The notes under the pieces are model-generated. The model did not search any database and was not told the origin of the DNA. It saw only the letters and a list, made by a program, of their open reading frames with translations. A stretch of 64,000 nt of DNA from Locusta migratoria (Eukaryota > Arthropoda > Insecta > Orthoptera > Acrididae): positions 358,981,168 through 359,045,167 of the forward strand of contig CM048744.1 in the NCBI GenBank assembly GCA_026315105.1. Direction: 5' to 3'. The first letter of the stretch is position 1, and each line of letters starts with the position of its first letter. Both the position numbers and the translations under genes were made by a program. Positions 51,721 to 63,998 of the stretch are shown piece by piece.

Positions 51721-52723
51721 CATAGCTACGTTAGTTGGGTTGCATTCTGCAGTGATCCACTTTTTTGCTGTCAAGTGTACGTGTTGCATATAAATCTACA
51801 GTTTTGTTCCAATCTTTATGAAATTTTGTACACGTAAGCTTCAATACACGAGGACGGTCGCCGTAACTGTAAGAGCCACGTACGATGTATAGTTCACGAG
51901 ATATGACGTCATAAACAGTGAGATGAGCGGAAAACTGCTGCATTTAGCGACAATGCTGCTCATTTTATCCAAAACCACTGAACCGATTTCAACCAAATTT
52001 GGTAAACATCTTTCTCACCGTCAGATAACAATTGCTGTAGGAGTAAGAACCACATACGGCACATGGTTCAGGAGATGTAACGTCATAAACAATAAGAATT
52101 GCAAGAAACCGCCACATAATGCGACCAAACTTTATAAATGCACTGTATGAGAATGACAGTACTTAGCGACTTGCAACAAACTTTAAACATAATTTCAAAC
52201 CTTTATTAAACTTTTTTTCGCTGACAACAATATCAAAATAACGAAAGGAAAAAAGTTTCTCGCTTACTACTTTTCTGCTGTTCGTGGACTAAAACTTCGA
52301 CATTGGGTTTGACGTTACAATTTTGTATCACAGTATGACATGTGATTCATAAGATATGAGTATATATACAGTAACGTTTATGGAAAATCGCTCCATCACG
52401 CACCAAGTTTTAATCTACTAATTGTATTCGCAACAGTTTTTACAGACATAAAAGCACATATACAAATGAATATGAACCTGAAAAATTATACAGTTGTACA
52501 ACATATAACTCAATAAATATGAGATTCTCATTAGCATTTTGTGTCTATCTTTCTTTGTTTGGATACTGCACTTACAATTTTGTACATTGTGCGAGACAGC
52601 CTTATTTCTTAATTATTCTCCGATAAATATAGCATGTTTTTAGAAAAAAAAGGAGATGGACGCAGAGAGAAGGTATAGGAAGAAATAAATAAATACCCGG
52701 GCAACGTCGGGTTTTCAGCTAGT
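51721..52723 (+). mobile_element. Helitron-like fragment with 3' terminus
   Basis: GAACCGATTTCAACCAAATTTGG, GAGTAAGAACCACATACGGC and GGAGATGTAACGTCATAAAC are sequences I associate with non-autonomous Helitrons of arthropods. The 3' end ATAAATACCCGGGCAACGTCGGG, TTTTCAGCTAG at 52723 then T has a GC hairpin (CCCGGGCAACGTCGGG) just before CTAG, the Helitron rule. The left boundary is a guess and there is no TSD, as expected. Confidence 0.6.
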
Positions 52724-52865
52724 GTTGAATACATACGAAAATTCTTCCTGCAGGTTCCACGTCATTAAATATTCATTCTGAAATTATGTACCACCTGGGA
52801 TTCGTTATTCGAAGGCCACATATATCCTGTAAAACTGAAATTTAGAAGTCACTGAAGAAAAATAC

Positions 52866-52905
52866 TGAACTTCTGTGGCTTTTAGGGCACCTCCCCGTAC
52901 TCTAA
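52866..52905. mobile_element. MITE right-end fragment
   Basis: GGGCACCTCCCCGTACTCTAACCTCCTTGG closely matches the right end of the MITE at 41564-41989 (GGGCGTCTCCCTGTATTCTA...). No left end is found nearby. Confidence 0.6.
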
Positions 52906-55292
52906 CCTCCTTGGTTAGCACAGCGTGAGAAGTGAGAGTGTGTCAACAGCACGCCTGTACATGCTAACGACGCAGCGCGGCGTACACTTGACCAGCGCAA
53001 GAGAAACCAAAACAGTGCCACGCAGGAAGGCGGTACTGCGATATTTCACAGGCAGGTGGCAACAGGCGCGCTAAGCCAAATCACAAACCGCTCTGTGCGC
53101 GACTGGTACCTGACCACCGTCGAAAGCTTACGACTGTGCGACGGAATTCCGGCCGCAAATTGACTGAGGCGGTGTACTACATGTGTCGTGCATTCTTCGG
53201 TGTACCTTCAAATTAAACCACGAGTACTTGTACTTTAGACGATATACTCTCTTCTGTACGTATACGAACCACAACGTTCTGTTTATCTAGAACTGTTTTC
53301 GATTGCCGTTTAAAATAAATGTCATGCAATTAGCGCCTTCATCAAAGGTAACTTATGATGATACATTATAAGGTGGTGGTGGAAGTTAAAATTAAATTAT
53401 GAGTGGAAATTAAAAAAAAATGGCCCTGAATTATAAATCGTCGGTTTCAAATCTGATGTAGGCTTCGTGTCTGTCAAGCTGCATACAATGTCATACAATA
53501 CTTTATGTAATATTTTGTCCTGCAAATTATTTCTCTGATAAAAAATGAATTACCAATATTTAATTAGTCGCCCCAGTAACTCGAATACGCATCTGCACTG
53601 CATCACAGCTGCGGTACTTACCGTCCAACTTATAAATGTCCAACGGATACGTCACGTGCAATCCGCAGAAGCTGAAAATGTGTAAAATATATACGTGCAC
53701 GTAATGAATGCTTATGTGATTTATAGATTTTCGATCAGGATCTATATTTTGCTGTGACATATGCTACACTAAAATATATGAAAGGCTTCTTTCTGAATAA
53801 TTTAAATTGATAATTACTTTCATTTATTACGTTATTGAATATGATAAAATAAGTCATTAATGTTTGCAAGTTAGGGTACCTTTCAGGATTTGTCTCTAGA
53901 AATTGTACTTTTGTGACATACGCAAAAAAGCTCTAATCATTTAAAAGTTCACTGTGTTTTTTAAAACTTCAATCACCTTCTTAAAATTACGTGTAACTTG
54001 AAAATGTCTGTACTCAGTTGTATTTACCACTTATAGATCTGAATCAAATTGCTTGCAAATCATTGTTTTTCTCTCTTTTTTTATACGTTTAAAATTTTTA
54101 AAATAAAATGTCAATGTTCAAAAACATTAGTAGGCCTATATGTTTGCCTACTTGTGGATTGCTAATACTATCACAAGACTCAAATGAAACTTTTGTACAC
54201 TATCTTTTGCTCTAAAAACAACAGAAGTGATTCATTAAAACAAAGTATAATTTTCTTTTACGTAAATTTATTTCAATCCTTTTTGTTCACTGTTTATAGT
54301 TACAGTACTGTCTATTATTGTGTGAAGGGTGTGCAAAGAAGAAGTCTTGCTTCTTATTATTTTTGTCAAGTTATTATTCACTACTAAATACATATACATT
54401 AGATACATATCTTTTATCATGCCTCTTCTCCTGGTCCTTCACGCTACAGCTGCTTTTCCATACACCAACACACTCCAATAAATAACGTACAGTATCACTT
54501 TCAAATGCTGTGGATAAAATTTTTTTTTGCATCCATAACAGTTCTTGTGGGTCGAAATACGCGGTTGAGCACGAAACGTTGGCCGTCGATGGCGCGCGAA
54601 GGCGATTGTTTGCGAATGGCGCGATCCCGAGCCAGATACTTTTTGGCACTCACTTACGCTACGTCACTCCCGCACTGAATAAAGTAAACTTTATATACAT
54701 TTACATCCAATTAACCACGCGGTATACGCGATATTTTATGGCGGTGCCGGCCATTGCCCCCGATACGCGAATTCCGTCCGCTCACGACGCGACCCACCAC
54801 TCGACTACTACGTCCTCACACACACAAGAGTCCCAGCATGCTCCGCGCTGATCGTTGTATGTTTACAAAATTATGTCTCTGGCTAGCAGCTACATTTTTA
54901 TCTCTGCTCAACTGACATGTGATCAAATGAGGCATGAAAATGTTAACAAACAAACAAATAAAATAAAAGAATTACACAATACATACATGTAAGTCTAGCG
55001 AGAGTACAAAATAATTAAAAGCATACATTTTCAGAAAGTGATGTGGAGGCGCGCTGCCATATGTAATCGTAAGGTTCATCTGTGACCTTACAACATGGCA
55101 TCAACCAATTTTTGTATTCTGCACATTCAGGGCATTTTAAAAACTACAAAATTGTGTTACATTGTAAAATACTAACAAAATCTCAAAGTTGTAGCTATGT
55201 TCTTTCAAATGCGCTGTGCGTCCACCTGAAGCAAAACGAACGATATCCTGGCGATGGGCTAAGCCTATCCATTAACAGATGCTATAGAATCC
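52906..55292. other. Largest stretch without a recognised repeat
   Basis: About 2.4 kb. 52920-53170 and 54560-54850 are more GC-rich than the rest. The frame 54510-54851 (113 codons) has no motif, and a poly(T)-like start argues against coding. It may be unique sequence or old, unrecognisable repeats. No exon can be supported. Confidence 0.45.
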
Positions 55293-56598
55293 GTCCACCC
55301 CCACGAATCACATTGCCTAGGTGGGGTGGTTTGCGTGCCTCAACGATACAGATAGCCGTACCGTAGGTGCAACCACAGCGGAGACGCCACACAAACGTGT
55401 GGCTTCTGAAGAGGAGCAGCAGCCTTTTCGGTAGTTACACGGGCAACACTCAGAATGTTTGATTGGGCTGGGCTTGTAATATCAGCTATACAGTGATTAT
55501 GCTATACAGTTACTACGAACCCCTCAAAGCGAGGGGAAGTCACAGATGTTACTTTTCCCGACGACATGCAGCTCTACTGTAAAAATGTATCCTCTCAGGT
55601 AAAATATTTCGGAGGTAAAATAGTACCTCATTCGGATCTGCGGGCGGGTTACTGCTTAGGAGGATGTCGTTATCAGGAAAGAAAATACTGGCATTCTGTG
55701 GATCGGAGCGTGGAATATCTCTTAATTTAGTAAGGAAATGGATAGGTTGAAGTTAAGTATACTAGGTATTAGTGAAGTTTGGTGGTAAGATGAATAGGAT
55801 TTCTGGTCAGGCGAGAACAGGAAGATACATACAAAATCAGTTGGGTCTATTACAGCAGTAGATATAATAATGAATGAATAAGACAATAGGAATGTTGGTA
55901 AACTATTATGAGAAGCACAGTGATCGCATCATAGTCAAGACAGATAGGAAGACAACACCGACCACAGTAGTTCAAGAGTATATGCCAAATAGCTTTGCCG
56001 ATGATGAGGAGATGGAAAAATGTTTGAGGTGGTAAACGAAATTATTCAATCAGTTAAGTAAGAGAAAACTTGATAGTAATGAGGATACTGGAACTCAGTA
56101 TAGTACGAAAAGGAAGTGAAGGAAAAATAGTTGGTGAGTATGGACTGCGGAAACGGAATAAAAGAAGAATTTTGCGTAGGGCAGAATTTAATCGTCACCA
56201 ACACTTGATTCAAGAATCATGAAAAAAGGTTGTATATATATATATATATGGAAGAGACCAGTAGACACCGGAAGGTACCAGACAGATTTTATAATGGTAA
56301 GACAGATTTTGGAACCAGGTTTTAAACTGTAAGATATATCCAGGGGCATATATAGGCTCTGACCATATCTTATTGGTTACTAACTGTACAGTGAAGCTAA
56401 AGAAAAGAAAGGTAGGGAAATAAGAGGCGGGACCTGGATAAACTGATCGAAACTGAATTTCTTGAGAATATCAGAGGAAGCTGAAGGCAACAACTGACAG
56501 AAACGGAAAAAATAAAACAGTAGAAGAGCAATGGGTAGCTTTGAGAGATGAAACATTCAAAGCAGCAGAGAACCAAATAGGTAGAAAGTCAAGAGCTA

Positions 56599-56654
<56 letters not shown>

Positions 56655-58515
56655 TTGGATACCACAGTAAATACTAAATTTAATTGATGAAAGGTGAAGA
56701 TATAAAAATTCAGTAAATGAAGCAGGTAAAAATGATTACAGACGGCTAAGAAATGAGATTGACAGGAATTGCAAAATGGCTAAGCAGGAGTAGCTATAAG
56801 GCAAAAAAAAGGGGGGAGGGAAATATGGCCTACAGGGAAATAAGAGAGACACTTGGAGACAAGAAAAAACAGCTGTATGAATCTCAAGAACAGATATGGA
56901 AAACAGGGTTCTGAGCAAAGAAGGAAAACCTGAAAGGTGGAAAATTTTATATAGTACATAGAGGGGCACTATAAAGCAAATGAACTTGGAGACAATATCG
57001 TAGGAAGGAAAGAGGAGGTAGATGAAGATGAAATAAGAGATACTATACTGAGAGATGAATTTGCCAGAGCATTTAAAGACCAAAGTTGAAACAAAGCTGC
57101 TGGAGTAGGAGACATTCCTTCAGAGCTACTGACGTTTCTGGGAGAACCAGCAACGACAAAACTATTTCACCAGGTGCGTAAGATGTATAAGACAGGCGAA
57201 ATACCTTTAAACTTTAAGAAAAGTGTGATAATCCCAATTCTAAAGAAAGCAGGTGCACACAGGTGTGAAAATTACAGGACCAGAAGTTTAATAAGAAATG
57301 GTTGCAAAATTTTAACGCGAATTATCTACAGAAGGATGGAAGGGCTTAGTGGACCTCGGGGAGATATGTAGGATAAATGTAGGAGCAAGAGAGCCAATCT
57401 CACGACTTATCTTAAGGAAAGACAAACATACATTTCTAGCTTTTGTACATTTGGAGAACGCTTTTGACAATGTTAACTGGAATACACTCTATCAAATTCT
57501 GAAATCAGCAGGGGTAAAATACAGGGAACAGAAGGTTATTTATAACTTGTACAAAAACCAGACAGCGGTTGTCAGAGTTGAAGGGCATGAAAGGGGCGCA
57601 GTTATTGGGAAGGGAGTAAGACAGGGCTGTTATTCAATGTTATTCAATTTGGACAGTGAGCAAGATATGAGGGAAAGCAAGGAGATATTCGGAGATGGAA
57701 TTAAAGTTTAGGGTGAAAAACAAAAACAGTGTTTCGCCGATGACATAGTAATTCTGTTAGAGACAGCAGAGGACCTGGAGGAGCAGTTAAACGGAATGGA
57801 CAGAATCTTAAAAGGAGCGTATAAGATGAACATTAACAAGATTGAAACAAGGGTAATGGAATACAGTGTAAGAATATCAGATGATTCTAAGAAATAAGAT
57901 TAGGTAACGCAACAATAAAGGTGGTAGATGAGTTTCGTTAATTTGACAGTAAAATAACATACGATGGTCGCAGTACAGAGGATATAAAATGCAAAATGGC
58001 AATGGGAAGAAAATCGTTTTTTGAAAAAAGAGCAATTAGCTAACATTGAATATTAATTTACGCTTAAGCAAGTTTGTTCTGGAGCCATTTGTATGGAGTA
58101 TTGCCTTGTACGGAAGTAAAACTTGTACGATAAATAGTTTAGACAGGAAGAGGATAGATGCTGTGCAAACGTTGTGCTGCAGAAGAATTCTGGAGATTAG
58201 GTGGGTAAATTGTGTAACTACTGAGAAGGTACTGAACAGAATTAGGGAGAAAAAGAATTTCTAGCATACCTTCACTAAAAGAAGGGATCGATTGAGAGGA
58301 CACATTCTTAGACAACAAGGAATCGTAAATTTAGCATTGGATGGAATTGTGTGGCGGAAAAATTGCAGAGGGAGACCAAAAGACGAATACAGTAAGCAGA
58401 TTCAAATGTATGTGTGTTGCCGTTCTAATGAGGAGATGAAGATGCTTGCTCAGGATGGAGTATGGTGGAGAGTTACATCAAACGACTTCAGGACTGAAGC
58501 CCACAACAACAATAA
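55293..58515 (+). pseudogene. RTE-like LINE, second copy, heavily decayed
   Basis: Collinear with 31249-34441. The 5' UTR (AGGTGGGGTGGTTTGCGTGC), a fragmented endonuclease, RT pieces (57174-57371 with IPILKKAGAHRCENYR; 57349-57711 with FVHLENAFDNVNW and GVRQGC; then FADDIVILLE near 57740) and C-terminal pieces (58046-58525) are all present. The 3' end is GACTGAAGCCCACAACAACAA. Many stops and shifts occur. The first motif-A Asp has become His (VHLENAFD), but the copy keeps the roughly 105 bp deleted from the other copy. A 52-A tract interrupts it at 56600-56651. Confidence 0.88.
56600..56651. repeat. Poly(A) of 52 inside LINE coding sequence
   Basis: The other copy reads CTACAAAAATCCTTGG at this point (five A). 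Here the same flanks enclose 52 A, so a short homopolymer expanded in place. It is not a retroposon tail. Confidence 0.92.
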
Positions 58516-58919
58516 AAATACGTGACAGTTTATTGAATAAAAATAATAGAAAATCTGTAACCAGTCACTTATTGAAATACTTTTGTTTGCACCTGTTTTT
58601 TAACCTTTTCAGTCATCAGATGGTGTAAAGGATGTTACACCAGCACTTCTTAAGCATGATGCTAAGTGATGATGGAAGATGCTTCCATTTATTGCCGATT
58701 TGTATTCAAAATTTATGTATTTATGTATTTCACTGTGACATTATGTTGCTTAGTTGCTAGTATCCAATTAAATTGTTCCATTTTCATTTGTAGCTGTTCC
58801 TCTTTACATTCTTGATTAGTAAAAATAATAAATTAACAATGACGTTTGTACAACATTGTTAGCATTCGGCGTGGGCTATACAAATATTGCTTGTAAAGAG
58901 AGACACATACAGGGGTGGG
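58516..58919. other. No recognisable feature
   Basis: AT-rich, about 400 bp. Confidence 0.5.
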
Positions 58920-58930
58920 GAAAAAATAGT

Positions 58931-59128
58931 GCCGGCCGCGATGGCCGAGGGGACTGAGGCACTCCAGTCCACGGTCTGCACGGCCACTACGGTCGGGGGT
59001 TCGAATCCCCCCTCGGGCATGGATATTTGTGCCGTTCTTAGTGTTAGCTAGTTCATAAGCAGTTTGTAAATTTAGGGACTGATGACCCCGTAGTTAAGTC
59101 CCATAAGCTATACAAACATTTGAACTTT
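58931..59128 (+). mobile_element. SINE type I
   Basis: GCCGGCCGCGATGGCCGAGG to CATTTGAACTTT. The TSD GAAAAAATAGT (58920-58930) and GAAAAAATGGT (59129-59139) has one mismatch. Confidence 0.92.
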
Positions 59129-59139
59129 GAAAAAATGGT

Positions 59140-60430
59140 ATAAACACCGTGCAGTACCGTAAACTTTGGTCCCATGGCTTTACAAACATTTTTCAACTGC
59201 CTCTGGCCCACTCTCCTTCACGTAAATTTTTCTTTCAAAAAACCGGCACAGTAATTTTATTTTATTTTATTTTTTATTTTATTTTTTTTTATAAACAGTC
59301 TCAAGTCCTTTGGTGTTAATGGAAAACCCTATAAAGCACACTTAGTATGATCGTGAACCAGAGAATCTTTTTCAAAGTAAAATAAATAATTAGATACTAT
59401 TTTCATCAGGCATTTGTGTATTGTGATATTTAATAATTTTATAGTTTCCGTTTCAAAGTAACAATAGTAAAGATAAAATTAACAAACTTCAAAAGAAAGG
59501 GTGCAAGGATGCCCTATTGAAATTTAAAAGTAGGTTTTTCAACACAGGTTTATTGGTATGACTTCTTACACTATACTCAATTGTTGCTATTTGAAGATTG
59601 TTCAAAGCTCTGTCGAGATTTGTCGGAGTTTGGTCTCGACTCGGTCGCCGACGGACTGCCTTCTTCGTAGTCACTGACTGCTAACTTCGTAGTGAAGCGA
59701 GAACTGTCGGGATAGCCGTCTTGCCGGGCCTATGTAGTGGTCGTAGACCCATCGCAGGCAGGCTGAAGGGTCTGAAGCTGCTATGGTTGGCACAGCGACC
59801 TCTGCAGTAAATGGTGCCTATTAGGATCGCGAACGTTCTGTTAGTTTACCTGGTCTGTGTTTGTGGACATTGGACGCCTACAGACGAGAGTGTATGTTGT
59901 CTGCCGAGCCATAGCGTTAGCAGTGCTGCAAGCTTGACAGGAGTTCCCTACGGCTGGTAGTACACGCCCTATTTTTTCTATATGAATTTTTTAAAATTTC
60001 GTTCTGGGGAGTGGTCCTTGGTACCACAAACATTTCAGAGGCTTATGGTCTCTTTCTAATCTCCCTCGGAGCATTTTTTAAACAAACCTTGTTGTAATTA
60101 CGATATGCGCGCCATCCTCTTATTTTCCTATGTAATTTTGTTATGGCTAAAGTTACCCGGAAAATTCGGACTCACGCTGGCGTACATATTAACACTGGTA
60201 GGTGACCACAGGGCACAATTAGTTTGTAGTGTGTTAAACGTTTTGTTCAACGATGAGCAACACAAATGATCGTTAAAATGCGTGATATCTCAGACATGGA
60301 AAGACGCAAACACGTTGGTGCACAGTTATAGTTTGCGTCATATAGGAAGGCACTTCCGCGCATAGAGGGCGAGCGATGGAGGAAGTGTGAAGGGGAGGAG
60401 CTACTGCCGAGCACCAACAGTGGAGAAACA
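59140..60430. other. Mostly unassigned, with (TTTTA)n and an LTR-like GC-rich part
   Basis: (TTTTA)n lies at about 59252-59290. From about 59540 to 60020 the sequence becomes GC-richer (CTCGACTCGGTCGCCGACGG, GTGGACATTGGACGCCTACA) and ends near GGTCCTTGGTACCACAAAC. It could be an LTR, but I found no paired ends or TSD. Confidence 0.4.
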
Positions 60431-60980
60431 TTGCGTAACTCGAGGACAGTTATGCGCCTACAACGAATTATAGTGGGAGCAGCTGTGAGGAAAATGGATG
60501 CAGTGTTTCACGTTTCATTAGTGACAACATCCTCGGTAACGACAGTGTACACAAAACAAGGTAAACCATTATTGCCGAAGAGGAACAGAGGGCGAAAGCC
60601 AAAGTTAATTGAGAAGGATAGACGAGCATAAGGAACGATTGCGGCCAGGCAACACGGTAATTGCAAATTCAACGCATGTAAGTAATACTATTTAGATGAA
60701 AACAGTACGGCTACAGCTTAACATTCATGGATGAGCTGCAGTTCCTAAGCCCTGAATAACGAAATACAATGCAGAGCCGCGAAGGAAATGGTGCCAAAAT
60801 TATCAAACCTTGTCACTTGATCACAGGAAGTATGTGTTGTGGTCCAATGACTCGTCATTTATATTATTCCTACAAACAACCAGATTTATAAATATCTAAA
60901 ATCCTTACTGAAGGTTACGATCCACATGCTTGCTTCTTACAGTCAAATGTTAGGGAGATTCCATCATGATTTTGGGCATT
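60431..60980 (+). pseudogene. Tc1-like transposase N-terminal remnant
   Basis: The frame 60431-60631 ends RGRKPKLIEKDRRA, matching the GRK-KLT-RDRR linker after the first helix-turn-helix of Tc1 transposases. After a stop, decayed text such as MVPKLSNLVT, then SQEVCVVVQ, recalls the region before the first catalytic Asp. Both ends are unresolved. Confidence 0.6.
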
Positions 60981-61097
60981 TGTGCCGCAGTATTCAATTG
61001 TTTCTATCGTTACCCTTACTGGTCAGATAATTGTGAATGCATATCTCACCATCCTCAACAGCAAACTGCTTATCAGAACCAACATATTATTAACAAT

Positions 61098-61293
61098 GCC
61101 GGCCGCGGTGGCCGAGGGGACTGCGGCGTGTCAGTCACGGTCTGCACGGCCACTACGGTCGGGGGTTCGAATCTCCCCTCGGGCATGGATATTTGTGCCG
61201 TTCTTAATGTTAGCTAGTTCATAAGCAGTTTGTAAATTTAGGGACTGATGACCCCGTAGTTAAGTCCCATAAGCTCTACAAACATTTGGACAT
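61098..61293 (+). mobile_element. SINE type I
   Basis: GCCGGCCGCGGTGGCCGAGG to ACAAACATTTGGACATT. The TSD TTATTAACAA is at 61087-61096 and 61294-61303. It shares GCCGTTCTTA(G/A)TGTTAGC and AGCAGTTTGTAAATTTAGGG with the copy at 58931, so they form a subfamily. Confidence 0.92.
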
Positions 61294-61303
61294 TTATTAA
61301 CAA

Positions 61304-62204
61304 ATACTGCCATATTCCAAAATGGCATTGCACACACACATACAGACAAAAGAGGTTTGCACAGCGTCATAAAATTAACAGACATCTTCCCTGAACAGCA
61401 AAATCGCTGTGACTCAACATAAATGAACCATTATTTGGAGTGAGGACCAAATTTATGGCTGAAACTTCTTTGAAGTAATTGGCAGATGGTAAAAGAATGG
61501 ATAATAATCCGTTGAAAATTATGAAGACACTTTTCTAATATTTTTATCGAAGCGTTGCAGCTGTTCTCAAAGTCTGGTGCATCAACTCATTACTAATAAT
61601 TGAGTCTATGTAAGGTTGTTTATATTATTTTGCCCATCCCTGTACTTTGTTCGTAGACACTTTTGTCGTCTGAGTGTAATGCGGTTGGTGTGTGGGCGGC
61701 TATTTCAATTAGAAATGACATTAATATGAATGCACAGACTAGTAAATAAGTAAACAAAAAATAAATGTCATAGCTACTATTTTTCAGCTGCATACAATAC
61801 AGTCGATGTGTTGGCAGATCGAGTAGAACTGTGATTAATATGAATAGCCATAATAAATATAGAAATAAAGGAAAATAAAATAAAGGTAAACACAATATAT
61901 CTGTAGGGGATTACAGCTGTTTATATATACACATATTCTTCATTTACAGGATATTAACAAAACTTCAAAGGGACTGCTGTTTCATTTCTGAGCTTGCGTT
62001 AATACTGTTAAATTATATGTTGAAAAATTACATTTAAAAGCTTAGAATGAAATGCTGTTTCATTTATATTGTTACTTTACTATAGTCTGGAGAACTGGAA
62101 AGGCAGACTGTATTTCTTACAGCTAAGGAGTAACAGATAGACGTAAGTTCAAGAAAAAAATTTAAATTATAGGATCAAACTGTTGATGTCATTGTTTCGT
62201 AGAA
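61304..62204. other. No recognisable feature
   Basis: About 900 bp, AT-rich. A 91-codon minus frame (61620-61895) is hydrophobic but unrecognised and likely chance. Confidence 0.45.
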
Positions 62205-62252
62205 GTACAAACAACTTAAACTAACTTATGCCAATAATAAGACAGACAGACA

Positions 62253-62301
<49 letters not shown>

Positions 62302-62389
62302 CCGAGGGAATAGTTAAACCTTCGACGAGGAGCGGCCGTGCAATCCGTTGCATGGAGCCTTAGACCACTCGGCCGTTCCCGCCAGGCTA
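62205..62389 (-). mobile_element. SINE with (GACA)n/(CA)n
   Basis: Minus strand: GGCGGGAACGGCCGAGTGGTC...AAGGCTCCATGCAACGG head, TTCCCTCGGGCGTGTGTGTG, (TG)22 and (TGTC)4, then a short TTAGTTTAAGTTGTTTG tail. The microsatellite occupies the same head-tail junction as in other copies. Confidence 0.75.
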
Positions 62390-62564
62390 AGTGGCCAACT
62401 AACAAAATATGTCTTTATTTTACTGGATATCTTTGTAACTAATACTTGTAGAGCCCCTGCTGGAAACTGGCAGTGTCGTACAAAAATCAGTATTTATTTA
62501 TTTATTATTTTTCAGTAGTAGACAGTGCAAAGTGGAAAACGTGTGAGCAGCTGCCGATGAAAAT

Positions 62565-62710
62565 GGCAGGTGTATGAGACGAGGTACTGGCGGAATTAAA
62601 GCTCTGACGACGAGCGTCCACAGGCAGGTTGAGCGTTTGTCTGCGTCCAAGGGTCCTGGGTTCGAATCTCGGGCTGTCAAACAGTTCTAATCAGCCAGGA
62701 GGTTTCAAAT
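62565..62710 (+). mobile_element. Second copy of the GAAACTTCCTGGCAG retroposon
   Basis: GAGACGAGGTACTGGCGGAATTAAAGCT, a tRNA-like GTTGAGCGTTTGTCTGC...GGGTTCGAATCTCGGGCTG and CAGTTCTAATCAGCCAGGAG, GTTTCA at the end. Same family as 19345-19499, with a longer 5' part and no inverted head. Confidence 0.7.
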
Positions 62711-63024
62711 GAAAGATGGATAATAGCAAATAAAGCACATACGTCAGTGAATACATAATCTCTGTCGAATACAGATCGGCTTATAAATCTTCCTCATGAC
62801 GATAAATGGAAGCAATTCCTATCTTCTAACACAGACTCAGCACGCAGCATCACGCTAAAGAAATGCTGATGTAACATCCTGTACACCATATGACGATGAA
62901 TCTGAGAAGTTTCGGAAATCGGTTCGGGTAATAAAACAACAGCAGTGGCGGCTCGTTCCCGGGAATGTTTACTCCCTTAAACACAGGGGGCGGCAGTTCA
63001 GTCCCGACAATGCTACAGGGCGGT

Positions 63025-63027
<3 letters not shown>

Positions 63028-63067
<40 letters not shown>
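63028..63067. repeat. Poly(T) of 40
   Basis: Uninterrupted T run, possibly the tail of a minus-strand retroposon. No body or TSD was identified. Confidence 0.85.
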
Positions 63068-63069
<2 letters not shown>

Positions 63070-63499
63070 CGAAAGTACTGGGCGGCGTACGGTCGTTCTG
63101 AACTTGAATAATTTCCGTTTTCGCCTGTGGTGTAGGATTTATAAGCTTCACAGAAAAAGTTGTTGAAATTGAAGATTTTCTGCGTATGTGAATGTGCAGT
63201 AACACTTGCAGGAATTTCCACTCAAGAAGTGACGGTTTTATGAACTTGCACATCGATCATTAACGATCAAGCGTTAACTACCGAGTTAATGGTTAAGCTG
63301 AACGCTGAATTTAGCAGTGATAAATCACCAGTACTAATAACAGTTGACATGATTTATTGATGTCCCAGCTGTTTCAGGTACAAACTCTCGCGGAGACTTG
63401 CAAGAGAACAAAGAATTATGCAAGAAACATGTTAAAGACGGAATACTACACCCTGACTACGTAATAAAAAAATACATAAATAAATACATAAAGATCAAA

Positions 63500-63648
63500 T
63501 GTCTGCCTAGACTTACAGACTACTTAAACTAACTTGCACTAAGGACAACACACATCAATTCTCGAGGGGTTACTACTCAAACCTTGGCGAAACCGGCCAC
63601 TCAGTCCGTAGCATGATGCCTTAGACCTCACGGCCATTCCATGCAGCC
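63500..63648 (-). mobile_element. SINE, short decayed copy
   Basis: Minus strand: GAATGGCCGTGAGGTCTAAGG, ACTGAGTGGCCGGTTTCGCC, GGTTTGAGTAGTAACCCC (B-box region), then GTGTGTTGTCCTTAGTGC and AGTTTAAGTAGTCTG. It inserted in or beside the pogo-like remnant. Confidence 0.65.
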
Positions 63649-63649
63649 C

Positions 63650-63998
63650 TTCGTTGTTTAGGTAGATTCCCTGGTTATCTATTGCAGTATAGACGTTATG
63701 TGGCTTCTTTCTTTGGGAAATACTTCTTTTTCTTGTTTTTTCACTCTTCAATTGTGTACTGTAGAAAATCCTGTTTCATCAAGCTTCCAGACTTCTGAGG
63801 TTGAGGACCAAACCTGGTTTCTTATCAAAAGGTTCAACATTGGGTTTGTTGAAAGATGCCATTTGACCTGGTTTCCTAAGGATTCTGTACCATTGTCTTC
63901 CGGCCAATTGCTCTTCCTCCCATGTCGCCAGATATTTAATGTTGTTAGCTTTAGCATATTGGAAGGCTAACTTTTTCAGATCATCCACAGTCACACCC
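63650..63998 (-). pseudogene. pogo/Tigger-like transposase fragment, runs off the window
   Basis: The minus frame 63779-63994 reads TVDDLKKLAFQYAKANNIKY, then LAGRQWYRILRKPG, like the CENP-B-type DNA-binding domain of pogo/Tigger transposases. After a +1 shift near 63800 the text continues VWKLDETGFSTVHN, matching the start of the DDE domain with its first catalytic Asp. It stops soon after, and a SINE lies beyond. The 5' portion lies outside the window. Confidence 0.75.

Noticed and set aside
54510..54851. 113-codon open frame in the longest repeat-poor stretch
   Set aside because: No domain, no splice context, and it begins next to a T-rich tract. Nothing separates it from chance. Kept only as part of the unassigned region.
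59540..60020. LTR or first exon with promoter
   Set aside because: A GC-richer patch only. No paired ends, TSD, or open frame with a recognisable product.
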